NCBI GenBank assembly: GCA_039586035.1
Contig: JBDHLD010000019.1
Location: 1-64,000 of the forward strand
Direction of reading: 5' to 3'
Length of the DNA: 64,000 nt
From: JBDHHQ01 sp039586035
GTDB lineage: Bacteria; Gemmatimonadota; Gemmatimonadetes; Longimicrobiales; Gaopeijiaceae
Below are positions 1 through 8,657 of the stretch, in pieces. The position numbers and the translations under genes were made by a program. The notes below the pieces were generated by a model, which worked only from the letters and a program-made list of their open reading frames with translations, searched no databases and was not told the DNA's origin. The first letter of the stretch is position 1, and the number at the start of each line of letters is the position of its first letter.

Positions 1-1378
1 CGCCCACCTGCCGCTCGGGAGCGAACCCGCCCCGGGGCAGTCGCCCCACGACCTCCGCGAACGGGCGCTGGTCTCGCCGGTAGGCCTCGAACTCGCGCTT
101 CAGCTCGTCCATGTCGACCCGGAGCTCCACGAGAGTCCGAAATATGAACTCGAGCTCCGGACGGAGCGTGGCCTCTCCTCCCGTCCGTGCCGGTACGCCG
201 GCGGGTGGCGACAGCGGCACTGGCAGCAGGTTGCTCCCGACGCCGGGTGAGCGGACCTCGGCAGGAATGTCATCCGGACGGATCTCACGACCCGGCGCGA
301 GAACGACCATGCTCTCCACCAGGTTCCTGAGCTCGCGTACGTTGCCCGGCCAGTGATGCGCCTCGAGGATGGCCATGGCCTGCTGAGAGATGCCAGGGAA
401 CGGACGCTCGTGGCGCGTGCTCGCCTCCTCGACGAAGGCATCGACCAGCAACGGGATGTCCTCCCTGCGCCGGCGGAGCGGGGGTAGCTCGATGTGGAGG
501 ACATTCAGCCGATAGTAGAGATCCCTGCGGAAATCGCCGATCGTCACGAGCCGCTTCAGGTCCTGGTTGGTCGCGGCGATCACGCGAACGTCCACGTGGA
601 TCGGCCGCTCACCGCCCACGCGCAGGAACTCACGGGTCTCGAGGACCCGGAGCAGCTTGGTCTGCGTGGCGAGCGGCATCTCTCCGATCTCGTCGAGGAA
701 GATCGTTCCTCCGTTCGCCAACTCGAAAAGACCCTTCCGGGAGTCGATGGCCCCCGTGAACGCACCCTTCTCGTGACCGAAGAGCTCGCTCTCCAGCAGG
801 GTGTCGGACAGCGCGGCGACGTTTACCGCGATGAACGGCTTGTGCCGCCTCGGCGAGAGGGCGCGGATCCCCCGGGCAACGAGCTCCTTGCCCGTTCCAG
901 ATTCCCCGGTCACGAGAACCGTCGCGTGGACGGGAGCGATCTGTACCACCCGCTCCAGAGCCTCCCGGATTGGGTCGGTCTCACCGACGATCCCGGTGAG
1001 CCTCTGCAGCCGGCGCCGTTCGATCACCGTGCGACCCAGCACCACGATTTCGTCAGGGTCGGCGGGAGCCGGAAACACCTCGTCCAACGGCGGGTCGCGG
1101 GTGACGCTCCGCCAGTCCTCCGAACCCGGATCCAGCACGCCGAAGACGGGGACATGGAGGACGGAGACTGCTTGGGACGCCAGCCGCCTCCCGGACTCCT
1201 GATCGAGCTGTCCGGTCAGGACCAGCAACGCGGAGCCCTCGACGCCGGAGATGTCCTCGCCTCCGGTCACGAGCTCCACGTCGTAGCCGTCCGAGGAAAA
1301 CCGGTCCCTGAGTGCTCCCGCCAGCCGAAGATCGGCCGTGGAGACGAGAACCCTACCTCCCGTCGACGTATCAGCCAC
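1..1378 (-). CDS. Sigma-54-dependent transcriptional activator with degenerate receiver (partial, runs off left edge)
   Basis: This is an NtrC-family AAA+ activator that would remodel sigma-54 RNA polymerase at -24/-12 promoters. About 459 codons are visible. The N-terminal ~120 residues have a receiver-like fold pattern, but the expected phosphoacceptor position reads LLVLTGQL and the acidic pair is missing, so phosphorylation is unlikely. The AAA+ domain is intact: Walker A GESGTGKE, the sigma-54 contact loop GAFTGA, FLDEIGEMP, and the arginine-finger region. The DNA-binding HTH should lie past the edge; the last visible part (ELRVDMDELKREFEAYRRD) looks like a linker helix. The GTG start overlaps the upstream mog stop by 8 bp, which implies translational coupling. 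The target genes are unknown. The family call is firm; the start is well supported by the overlap. Confidence 0.9.
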   Translation of the reverse strand, partial: MADTSTGGRVLVSTADLRLAGALRDRFSSDGYDVELVTGGEDISGVEGSALLVLTGQLDQESGRRLASQAVSVLHVPVFGVLDPGSEDWRSVTRDPPLDEVFPAPADPDEIVVLGRTVIERRRLQRLTGIVGETDPIREALERVVQIAPVHATVLVTGESGTGKELVARGIRALSPRRHKPFIAVNVAALSDTLLESELFGHEKGAFTGAIDSRKGLFELANGGTIFLDEIGEMPLATQTKLLRVLETREFLRVGGERPIHVDVRVIAATNQDLKRLVTIGDFRRDLYYRLNVLHIELPPLRRRREDIPLLVDAFVEEASTRHERPFPGISQQAMAILEAHHWPGNVRELRNLVESMVVLAPGREIRPDDIPAEVRSPGVGSNLLPVPLSPPAGVPARTGGEATLRPELEFIFRTLVELRVDMDELKREFEAYRRDQRPFAEVVGRLPRGGFAPERQVG

Positions 1379-1862
1379 TGGGGTGGTGCTCCGTCTCGCG
1401 ATCCCTGGCGAGAGCTACGGCGTGGGGCGCGAGGCGGTCGAGGACCTCCAGGCCGTCGCGCACCCCTCCGGGGCTGCCGGGCAGATTCACGATGAGGGCA
1501 CCGCCGCGAATTCCGGCGACACCTCGGGACAGGAGTGCGTGCATCGTCTTGGCTTCCCCGGCACGGCGAATGGCCTCGGCGAGGCCCACCGCTTCGCGTT
1601 CGACGACGGCTCGTGTGGCCTCCGGCGTCACGTCTCTCGGTGCGAAGCCGGTGCCGCCGGTCGTGATCACGACCTCCACGTCGTCGACGTCGACCCAGCG
1701 CAGCAGCTTCGGCACGATGGCGTGGGTCTCGTCCGGCACCGTCGCCCGACCCACCAGCTCGTGCCCGCGATCGCCGCACCAATCCGCGACGATGTCGCCG
1801 CTCCGGTCCTGGCGAACGCCGTGGAAGCAGCCATCGCTCACGGTCAGGATCGCGATCCGCAC
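1371..1862 (-). CDS. mog: MogA/MoaB-type molybdenum cofactor biosynthesis protein
   Basis: This is a 163-residue single-domain MoCF_biosynth protein. In this family MogA adenylylates molybdopterin before molybdenum insertion in the cytoplasm, while MoaB is a close relative. The signature VVITTGGTGF and the later NLPGSPGGV loop are both present, at about residues 60 and 128. The start is GTG at 1862, 13 bases after the gcvT stop, with GGGGAG upstream. The longer open frame that begins inside gcvT is rejected because its N-terminus is low-complexity read-through. The gene sits at the end of the hslVU-argF-gcvT run and overlaps the downstream sigma-54 activator. No other Moco genes are in the window, so MogA versus MoaB cannot be settled. 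Confidence 0.85.
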   Translation of the reverse strand: MRIAILTVSDGCFHGVRQDRSGDIVADWCGDRGHELVGRATVPDETHAIVPKLLRWVDVDDVEVVITTGGTGFAPRDVTPEATRAVVEREAVGLAEAIRRAGEAKTMHALLSRGVAGIRGGALIVNLPGSPGGVRDGLEVLDRLAPHAVALARDRETEHHPSG

Positions 1863-1875
1863 CGGTGCTCTCCCC

Positions 1876-2982
1876 TCAGCGCTTGATGGACCCTTCGGTA
1901 TAGAAGGGCGGCCGGTGGACGACCGCGGGGATCGTTCGGTTGCGGATTTGCACGCCGATCTCGGTTCCGGCGCCAGCCAGCTCGGTGGGCACGTACCCCA
2001 TCCCCACCCCGAACCCCAGTGACGGGCTGAGCACGCCTGACGTGACGCTGCCGACGGCGGTGTCGCCATCGGTGAGCGCATACCCCGGCCGGGGAAAGCC
2101 TCGCTCCACCAGCCGGAAGCCCACGAGCTTCCGTGACACGCCCTCCTCCTTCTGGCGAGCGAGCGCATCCCGTCCGAGGAAGTCGCCCTTCTGCAGCTTC
2201 ACGATCCAGCCCAACCCGGACTCGAGGGGCGTGTGGTCTTCGTCGAGGTCATTGCCGTACAGCGCGTACCCCATTTCCAGACGAAGCGAGTCCCGAGCGC
2301 CCAGTCCGGCGGGTCCGATGTCGTCGCCGCCCCGCTCCAGGAGCTCCCGCCACAGCCTGCCCGCGTCTCCGGCCTCCACGTAGAGCTCGAACCCGTCCTC
2401 GCCGGTATAGCCGGTTCGACTCACCAGGGCCGGAGCCCCGGCGACCCGTCCCTGGGCGAATCGGTAGTAGCCGATCGTGTCCAGCTCCTGGTCGACGAGT
2501 GGCGAGAGGACGCGTGTGGCACCTGGGCCCTGGACCGCGAGCAGCGCCACGTCGTCGGAACGGTCCGTGAGCTCGGCGTCGAAGTCGCGCGCGTGCTCCT
2601 CCATCCACGCCAGGTCCTTCGTCCGGTTGGAGGCGTTGATGACCAGCATGAAGTGGTGTGGGAAGCGGTAGACCAACAGATCGTCGATGACCCCGCCCGA
2701 CTCGCGGCACAGCGCCGAGTATTGGGCCTGACCGACCGAGAGCCCGGATGCATCGTTGACGGTCAAGCGTTGCACCAGCTCGAGGGCCTGGGGGCCCCTC
2801 ACTTCGACCTCTCCCATGTGCGAGACGTCGAACAGCCCCACGGACTCCCGCACACGTCGATGCTCGGCGGTGATACCAGTGGGGTACTGCACCGGCATTT
2901 CGTATCCGGCGAACGGGACCATCTTGGCCCCGAGGGCCAGGTGCTCGGCGTGTAGCGGTGTCTTCCGCAGCCCTTCGGACAT
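1876..2982 (-). CDS. gcvT: Aminomethyltransferase, glycine cleavage system T protein
   Basis: GcvT transfers the methylene group from the aminomethyl-lipoyl arm of GcvH to tetrahydrofolate and releases ammonia. The 368-residue length is normal. It begins MSEGLRKTPLHAEH and contains the family landmarks MVPFAGYEMPVQY, VGLFDVSHMGEV, an SRTGYTGEDGFELY block and the C-terminal barrel. ATG at 2982 lies 4 bases after the argF stop. The P and H subunits are not in the window, and no glycine-riboswitch-like leader precedes it because it is embedded in an operon. YgfZ-type relatives lack the full substrate-binding set seen here, so the assignment is good. Confidence 0.94.
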   Translation of the reverse strand: MSEGLRKTPLHAEHLALGAKMVPFAGYEMPVQYPTGITAEHRRVRESVGLFDVSHMGEVEVRGPQALELVQRLTVNDASGLSVGQAQYSALCRESGGVIDDLLVYRFPHHFMLVINASNRTKDLAWMEEHARDFDAELTDRSDDVALLAVQGPGATRVLSPLVDQELDTIGYYRFAQGRVAGAPALVSRTGYTGEDGFELYVEAGDAGRLWRELLERGGDDIGPAGLGARDSLRLEMGYALYGNDLDEDHTPLESGLGWIVKLQKGDFLGRDALARQKEEGVSRKLVGFRLVERGFPRPGYALTDGDTAVGSVTSGVLSPSLGFGVGMGYVPTELAGAGTEIGVQIRNRTIPAVVHRPPFYTEGSIKR

Positions 2983-2986
2983 GGTG

Positions 2987-3919
2987 TCAGCCCTTGTGGT
3001 GTTTCTGGCCCATGAGCTCCAGAAGGAGCGCCTTCTGGGCGTGGAGTCGATTCTCCGCTTCCTGGAACACCCGGGAAGCCGGCCCGTCGATGACGCCGCT
3101 GGTCACCTCCTCGCCCCGATGGGCGGGCAGGCAGTGGAGGAAGATCGCGTCGGCGCGAGCCCCAGCCATGAGGTCCTCGTCGACCTGGTATCCCTGGAAG
3201 GCCTGCAGGCGCTCCTCAGCCTCGTCTTCGTCTCCCATCGAAGCCCAGACGTCGGTGGTGACGACCGCCGCGCCCTCTGCTGCCTCGGCCGGAGAACGCG
3301 TCACGGTCACGGAGGCGCTCCGGCTCGCTCGCTCGAGAATCTCGCCATCGGGATCGTACCCCGCGGGACACGCGAGCCGCAGCGTGAAACCCAAGAGGGC
3401 CGCGGCGTTCAGCCACGAGTTGGCCATGTTGTTGCCGTCACCGATCCACGCGACGGTCATGGCCGGCCAGTCGAACCCGAACGTCTCGGCGGCCGTCATC
3501 AGGTCGGCGAGCAGCTGGCAGGGATGGACGAGGTCGGTGAGGCCGTTGATGACCGGGACGCTGGCGTGGCGAGCCAACTCCTCGACTTCGGCGTGGGCGA
3601 AGGTGCGGACCATGACGCCGTGGACCATCCCACTCAGGACCCGAGCGGTATCGGGTATCGGCTCCCCCCGGCCCAGCTGGCTGTCCCGGTCGGAGAGGAA
3701 CACCGCGTGTCCGCCGAGCTGATGCATCCCCACCTCGAACGAGACACGCGTTCGCGTCGAGCTCTTCCGGAAGATCATGGCGAGCGACTGCCCGGACAGG
3801 GCGGTGCGCGCATCCTCGTGCCCCGCCTTCAGGCGGGTGGCACGGCGAATCAACGCCTCCAGCTCAGGAGCCGAGAGGTCGGCCAACGTCAACAGGTCGC
3901 GCTTGGACGTGCCCGGCAT
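2987..3919 (-). CDS. argF: Ornithine carbamoyltransferase
   Basis: ArgF condenses ornithine with carbamoyl phosphate to make citrulline in arginine synthesis. The protein of 310 residues shows the carbamoyl-phosphate loop SSTRTR (about residues 54-59), the HPCQ motif and the ornithine-site FLHCLPAHRG. The chosen start is ATG at 3919 (MPGTSKRDLLTLADL), which aligns with the usual OTC N-terminus and has GAGGTG just before it. An upstream in-frame GTG at 3982 overlaps the hslU stop and would add 21 low-complexity residues; it remains possible. No other arg genes are nearby. Confidence 0.92.
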   Translation of the reverse strand: MPGTSKRDLLTLADLSAPELEALIRRATRLKAGHEDARTALSGQSLAMIFRKSSTRTRVSFEVGMHQLGGHAVFLSDRDSQLGRGEPIPDTARVLSGMVHGVMVRTFAHAEVEELARHASVPVINGLTDLVHPCQLLADLMTAAETFGFDWPAMTVAWIGDGNNMANSWLNAAALLGFTLRLACPAGYDPDGEILERASRSASVTVTRSPAEAAEGAAVVTTDVWASMGDEDEAEERLQAFQGYQVDEDLMAGARADAIFLHCLPAHRGEEVTSGVIDGPASRVFQEAENRLHAQKALLLELMGQKHHKG

Positions 3920-3978
3920 GTCACCTCGTGTGTTGGTGATGTACGGCGCTGCCGTCGACCCGCGCCGCGCCCCGGCAT

Positions 3979-5505
3979 TCACAGGATGTAGCGACGCAGG
4001 TCCTCGTCTTCGACAATCTTGTCCAGCCGCTCCTGAACGAACTCCCGACTCACGGTCACGGCCTGGAGGCCGCTCTCCGGCAGCTCGAACAGGGCCTCTT
4101 CGAGGAGCGTGGTCATGACCGTCTGGAGGCGGCGGGCCCCGATGTTTTCCATGCGCTGATTGAGCTGCGCCGCGATGCGGGCCACTTCCCGAACGCCCTC
4201 CTCGTGAACCAGCAGCTCGGTGCCCTCTGTAGCCATCAACGCGGCGTACTGGTTCACGAGTGCGTTCTTGGGCTCCAGGAGGATGCGCACGAAGTCGTCC
4301 TCGTCGAGACTGTGCAGCTCCACACGAATCGGAAACCGCCCCTGTAGCTCCGGGATCAGGTCGCTCGGCTTGGCGACGTGGAATGCACCCGCCGCCACGA
4401 ACAGCACGTGGTCCGTCCGCACCAGCCCGTACTTGGTCTGGACGTTGGACCCCTCGACGATGGGCAGCAGGTCGCGTTGCACGCCCTCTCGGCTCACGTC
4501 GGGGCCAGAGCCCCCTCGCTCGCCTGCCACCTTGTCGATCTCGTCGAGGAAGATGATCCCCATCTCCTCCGCCCTCGCCAGCGCCTCGTTGATGACCTCG
4601 TCCATGTCCACGAGCCGGTCCAGCTCGTCCTGCACCAGGATGCGGCGCGCTTCGCCCACGGTGAGCGTGCGGCGCTTGGTGCGCTTGGGCAGCATGTCCT
4701 GGAGCATCTCGGTGAAGTTGTGGTCCATGCCCTCCATGCCCCCGATGGGAACCATCATCCCATCCAACGACGGGGACTGCTGGACCTCCAGCTCTACCTC
4801 TCGCTCCTCCAGCTTCCCGTCCTGCAGGAGCTTGCGGAGCTTGTCGCGGGTCCGAGCCCTGCGGTCCTCGCTGGTCTCCTCCGGCACGGGGGATTCGCTC
4901 CCGGGCTGGTGATCCACGGTGTGGACTCCGCCCGGTCCGGCGACGAAGATGTGGCCGCCGCCCGGACCCGCCGGCGTCCCCCGGGGTGGGCCCGGCTGGC
5001 CGGGCCTCGGTGGCGCAGCAGGTGGCAGCAGCAGGTCCAGCAGCTTCTCCTCCGCCCGCCGCTCGGCCTCTTCCTGGACGTCGTACTCCCTCTCTCCCCG
5101 AACCATGTTCACTGCCGTGTCGACGAGGTCGCGGATCATGGACTCCACGTCCCGCCCCACGTAGCCGACTTCGGTGAACTTGGAGGCCTCGACCTTCACG
5201 AAGGGTGCACCCGCGAGCCTTGCGAGGCGTCGGGCGATCTCCGTCTTCCCGACGCCCGTGGGACCGATGAGGATGAGGTTGTTGGGGAGGATCTCGTCTC
5301 TCAGCTCATCGCCCACGCGTTGCCGTCGCCATCGGTTCCGGAGCGCGATGGCCACCGCCTTCTTCGCGTCCTTTTGACCGACGATGTACTTGTCCAGCTC
5401 TGTCACGATCTGGCGTGGCGTCAGCTCTTCCAGCCAGAGTCCCTCCCCATCTTCGGGCTCGCCCTGGACGGCCGGCTCCGTCGTTTCGATCTGAATGCTC
5501 GTCAT
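3979..5505 (-). CDS. hslU: ATP-dependent protease ATPase subunit HslU
   Basis: HslU (ClpY) is the hexameric AAA+ unfoldase that feeds substrates into HslV. Walker A GPTGVGKTE, the pore loop GYVGRD, Walker B FLDEIDK and the terminal RRYIL tail that docks into HslV are all visible. At 508 residues it is longer than the usual 440-460. The excess comes from a ~25-residue acidic N-terminus and a Pro/Gly-rich stretch in the I-domain (about residues 165-215). The ATG start overlaps the hslV stop by 4 bp. The I-domain is the substrate-recognition part and varies between species. Confidence 0.96.
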   Translation of the reverse strand: MTSIQIETTEPAVQGEPEDGEGLWLEELTPRQIVTELDKYIVGQKDAKKAVAIALRNRWRRQRVGDELRDEILPNNLILIGPTGVGKTEIARRLARLAGAPFVKVEASKFTEVGYVGRDVESMIRDLVDTAVNMVRGEREYDVQEEAERRAEEKLLDLLLPPAAPPRPGQPGPPRGTPAGPGGGHIFVAGPGGVHTVDHQPGSESPVPEETSEDRRARTRDKLRKLLQDGKLEEREVELEVQQSPSLDGMMVPIGGMEGMDHNFTEMLQDMLPKRTKRRTLTVGEARRILVQDELDRLVDMDEVINEALARAEEMGIIFLDEIDKVAGERGGSGPDVSREGVQRDLLPIVEGSNVQTKYGLVRTDHVLFVAAGAFHVAKPSDLIPELQGRFPIRVELHSLDEDDFVRILLEPKNALVNQYAALMATEGTELLVHEEGVREVARIAAQLNQRMENIGARRLQTVMTTLLEEALFELPESGLQAVTVSREFVQERLDKIVEDEDLRRYIL

Positions 5506-6047
5506 TCGTCCAACTCGATCACCGTGATCTCACGGTTGGTGTAGATGCAGATGTCGCCCGCGATCTCCATGGCCACCCGGACGATCTCGGCCGCCGGCAG
5601 GTCGGAGTGGCCCTTCAACGCCCTGGCCGCGGCCAAAGCGAACGAGCCGCCGGAGCCAATGGCGACGACGTCGTCGTCGGGCTCGATCACGTTGCCGTCA
5701 CCGCCGACGAGAAACAGGTGGTCGGCGTCCGCCACGACCAGCAGGGCCTCCAGCCGTCTGAGAAACCGGTCCCTGCGCCAGTCTTTCGCCAGCTCGACGC
5801 AGGCCCGGGTGAGGTTGGCGGGGTATCGCTCGAGCTTCTCCTCGAGCTTCTCGAACAAGGCGAACGCGTCCGCGACGGCTCCGGCGAACCCAGCGAGGAT
5901 TCTCCCGTCCCGGAGCTTGCGGACCTTGCGTGCCGTAGCCTTGATGACGGTGTCGCCCAGCGTGACCTGGCCGTCCCCTCCCATGGCGACCTTCCCGTCT
6001 CGCCGCACGGCCAGCACGGTCGTGGCCTTCACATCCCTGAGTGGCAT
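5502..6047 (-). CDS. hslV: ATP-dependent protease peptidase subunit HslV
   Basis: HslV (ClpQ) forms the two-ring proteolytic chamber of HslUV. The 181-residue product contains KATTVLAVRRDGKVAMGGDG, where the first Thr of TTV is the expected N-terminal nucleophile after removal of a short propeptide (MPLRDVKA). GFAGAVADAF, AKDWRRDR and the terminal GDICIYTN block are family-typical. ATG at 6047 was chosen because GAGG precedes it by 6 bases; an ATG two codons upstream is also possible. It is followed by hslU with a 4-bp overlap, and 295 bp separate it from xerC. Confidence 0.95.
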   Translation of the reverse strand: MPLRDVKATTVLAVRRDGKVAMGGDGQVTLGDTVIKATARKVRKLRDGRILAGFAGAVADAFALFEKLEEKLERYPANLTRACVELAKDWRRDRFLRRLEALLVVADADHLFLVGGDGNVIEPDDDVVAIGSGGSFALAAARALKGHSDLPAAEIVRVAMEIAGDICIYTNREITVIELDE

Positions 6048-6144
6048 TACCATCCTCGGAGGTGGGTTCTTGGTCCGGCTCGCACGTAGCCAGATCCGTG
6101 CCGGACGTGGAGGCCGAAAGTCCTGCCATAGCGGCAGGGGATGT

Positions 6145-6173
6145 ACAATAACCCGACCCGTTGGCCGTTCCAA
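6145..6173 (-). promoter_or_regulatory. Putative sigma-70 promoter for hslVU-argF-gcvT-mog
   Basis: On the minus strand the sequence reads TTGGAA, a 17-base spacer, then TATTGT, followed ~98 bases later by the hslV ATG. It is the only plausible -35/-10 pair seen in the 294-bp gap between xerC and hslV. A small inverted repeat (CTGCC/GGCAG, 6123-6138) falls in the implied leader. The rest of the gap is GC-rich with several short palindromes and no gene. Confidence 0.35.
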
Positions 6174-6341
6174 GGCGGCGACGCGGCAACCCGCGGTGGC
6201 CGCTTCGAAGCGACGCCCCGCCGACCCGGCGGAAGCGCGTACGGCCTGGCGCTGGCGCGGTGGAGGACCTGGACGCGTGGCTCGCCCATGGGAGGCTGGC
6301 CGGAACCGGCTCCCGCCGGCCGGATGGCGCCGCGCGCGCCG

Positions 6342-7292
6342 TCAGGCCCGGGGATGGGCCTGCTCGTATACGCGCTTCAACCTCTCCCTGGAGGTGTGCG
6401 TGTAGATCTGCGTGGTGGAGAGCGACACGTGACCCAAGAGCTCCTTTACCGCGAGCAGGTCGGCCCCCGCATCGAGGAGATGTGTGGCGAAGGAGTGCCG
6501 CAGCGAGTGCAGCGTGAGCCGTTCCCCCTCCGCAGCCTGTTCCAGCATGTCGCGCACCGCCATCTGGATGGCGCGGGGAGAGATCCGCCTACCAGTCCGG
6601 TTCACGAGCAGGGCACCCCGGTCGGGCTCGCCTACCGCCTGGGTCACCGCCTCCCGGCGGCGTGGCTCGTATCGGTCCAGGGCCGCGAGGGCGCTCCGGG
6701 TCAGAGGAACGATCCGCTCTTTGCGCCCCTTTCCGCGGACCTTGACCCGCGACCCGGCCACGTCGAAGTCGACCAGATCGAGCCCCTGAACCTCGGCCAG
6801 CCGGAGGCCGCTGCCGTAGAGCAGCTCCAGCACCAGCAGTCCCCGGGCGGCTGCCAGCGTGTTCTCCGCGGCACGGGTTTCGGCGTGCCGCAGCACGATC
6901 GACACGTCTGCCACCGAGAGGTGACCGGGAAGCCTCTTTTCGAGGCGCGGAGCGCGCAGCGCGCGGGTCGGGTTCGCAGCCAGGACGCCTTCTGCGTGCA
7001 GGTACCGGAAGAACGTGCGGATCGCGGACAGCTTGCGGGCGATGGATCGGCGAGCCAGGCCGGCCCTATGAGACCAGCCCATGAAGCCGCGGAGCGTGAG
7101 GCGGTCTACGTCCGACCACTGCCAATCTGGCGACCCGTAATACTGCGTGAGGAACGTCTCGAAATCGCCGAGGTCCTTCCGATACGCGGCCACGGTGTTG
7201 GTCGAGAGGTTGCGACCATCCGCGAGATGTCGAAGGAACGCCCCCGCTTCGGTCCGCGACGGGCCCTCTCGGTGGGTCCCGGCCGCCGTCAT
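6342..7292 (-). CDS. xerC: Tyrosine site-specific recombinase XerC/XerD type
   Basis: Xer recombinases resolve chromosome dimers at dif. The 316-residue protein has an N-terminal SAM-like core-binding domain (about 14-100) and a catalytic domain with the complete set R164, K188, H262, R265, H288 and nucleophile Y297 (GSGLRLAE, KGRKER, LHSLRHSFATHLL, GHVSL, IYTH). The ATG at 7292 overlaps the trmFO stop as ATGA; longer in-frame starts inside trmFO are rejected. Its position between trmFO and hslV is the Firmicutes codV/xerC context, so it is a housekeeping Xer and not a phage integrase. Confidence 0.93.
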   Translation of the reverse strand: MTAAGTHREGPSRTEAGAFLRHLADGRNLSTNTVAAYRKDLGDFETFLTQYYGSPDWQWSDVDRLTLRGFMGWSHRAGLARRSIARKLSAIRTFFRYLHAEGVLAANPTRALRAPRLEKRLPGHLSVADVSIVLRHAETRAAENTLAAARGLLVLELLYGSGLRLAEVQGLDLVDFDVAGSRVKVRGKGRKERIVPLTRSALAALDRYEPRRREAVTQAVGEPDRGALLVNRTGRRISPRAIQMAVRDMLEQAAEGERLTLHSLRHSFATHLLDAGADLLAVKELLGHVSLSTTQIYTHTSRERLKRVYEQAHPRA

Positions 7293-8638
7293 GGCGCGGG
7301 CGTCGGCTGCGCTGAAGGCGGCGCATCGACCGCCCCCAGGCCCACCTGGGACATCCACGCGGCGAAAGCTCCGTGGGCTCTTTCGGCCAGGGCTTCGCGC
7401 CGCTTCCGACGGTCGCGCACGCGCCGCTCCAGGGGCTCCACCAATCCCCAGTTCGAGTTCATGGGCTGGAAGCGGCCCGCATCGCACTCGCGTAGGTAGC
7501 GGCTCAGCGCGCCCATCATGGTCGTAGGCGGCGGGGTGACCGGATCGAGACCCGTGAGCAGCCGATGCAGATTAATGCCCGCCAGTATGCCGCTGGCCGC
7601 GGACTCGACGTAGCCTTCGACCCCCGTGAGCTGACCCGCGAAGATCAGATCGTCTCGGCCCGGGGGCGAGCCCCACGCCGACAGGTGGGCCGGGTGGTTC
7701 AGGTAGCTGTTCCGATGGATCGACCCCCAGCGCAGGAAGTCGGCCTCGGCTAGACCCGGAATCAGTCGGAAGACACGAGCTTGCTCCCCGGTGCGCAGCC
7801 TCGTCTGGAAGCCCACCATGTTCCACATCTGTCCGGCGTGGTCCTCACGCCTCAGCTGTACGACGGCCCACGGGCGCGCTCCCGTTCGCGGATCCTCCAG
7901 CCCGATGGGTTTCATGGGCCCGAACCGCAGCGTGTCCCGGCCGCGAGACGCCATGACCTCAATGGGGAGGCATCCTTCGAAGTAGGGGATCTGCTCCCAA
8001 TCATGGCCCGGGTAGACGTCTGCCTCGAGCAGGGCGTCGAGGAATGCGTCGTACTCCGCCCGACTCATCGGACAGTTGAGGTAATCGGCGTCCTCGCCGA
8101 AACGGCCGGCCTCGAAGGCCACGGATTCGTCGATGGACTCCCTCTCGACGATGGGCGCGATGGCGTCGTAGAACGCGAGGCTGGCCTCCCCGAGCAGCGC
8201 CTGAATGGAGCGAGACAACCCGTCGGACGTCAGGGGGCCCGTCGCGACGATGGCCGGACCGTCGGGCAGGTCGGTGCATTCCTCCCGCGACAGTTCGATC
8301 AGGGGGTGCCGTTCCACGGCCCGCGTCATGGCGGAGGCGAACAGTCGCCGATCCACGGCCAGGGCGGACCCAGCGGGGACACGTGCCCCTCGCGCAGATG
8401 TCAGGAGAAGGGAGCCCAGGCGATCCATCTCCCGCTTGAGCTGTCCGTGGGCGTTGGCCGGGTCCTCGCTCTTGAAGGAGTTGGTGCAAACCAGTTCGCC
8501 CAGGAGCTCGGTTTGATGGGCCGGCGTGCGACCGACCGGCCGCATCTCCACGAGGCGAACGGGGTGCCCCCGCCCCGCGAGCTGTAGCGCGGCCTCACAG
8601 CCCGCCAGGCCGCCCCCGACCACGACGACCGGGGTCAT
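7289..8638 (-). CDS. trmFO: Methylenetetrahydrofolate-tRNA-(uracil-5-)-methyltransferase TrmFO
   Basis: TrmFO makes m5U54 in the T-loop of tRNA using methylene-THF and FAD. The 449-residue protein starts MTPVVVVGGGLAGCEAA, a dinucleotide-binding GxGxxG fold, and carries the family signatures MRP..PAHQT, LVCTNSFKSE, FEGCLPIE, RTGARPWAVVQLRRED and GQLTGVEGY. ATG at 8638 is the conserved start; a GTG at 8653 is also in frame but would overlap nothing useful. It follows topA by 19 bases and overlaps xerC by 4. Confidence 0.95.
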   Translation of the reverse strand: MTPVVVVGGGLAGCEAALQLAGRGHPVRLVEMRPVGRTPAHQTELLGELVCTNSFKSEDPANAHGQLKREMDRLGSLLLTSARGARVPAGSALAVDRRLFASAMTRAVERHPLIELSREECTDLPDGPAIVATGPLTSDGLSRSIQALLGEASLAFYDAIAPIVERESIDESVAFEAGRFGEDADYLNCPMSRAEYDAFLDALLEADVYPGHDWEQIPYFEGCLPIEVMASRGRDTLRFGPMKPIGLEDPRTGARPWAVVQLRREDHAGQMWNMVGFQTRLRTGEQARVFRLIPGLAEADFLRWGSIHRNSYLNHPAHLSAWGSPPGRDDLIFAGQLTGVEGYVESAASGILAGINLHRLLTGLDPVTPPPTTMMGALSRYLRECDAGRFQPMNSNWGLVEPLERRVRDRRKRREALAERAHGAFAAWMSQVGLGAVDAPPSAQPTPAP

Positions 8639-8657
8639 GGGCGCGGCCGCCACTCGT

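Noticed and set aside
2983..2986. Glycine riboswitch before gcvT
   Set aside because: Only 4 bases separate argF and gcvT; there is no leader.
6342..7292. xerC as a phage or integron integrase
   Set aside because: Conserved housekeeping context (trmFO, hslVU), no att-like repeats and no phage genes.
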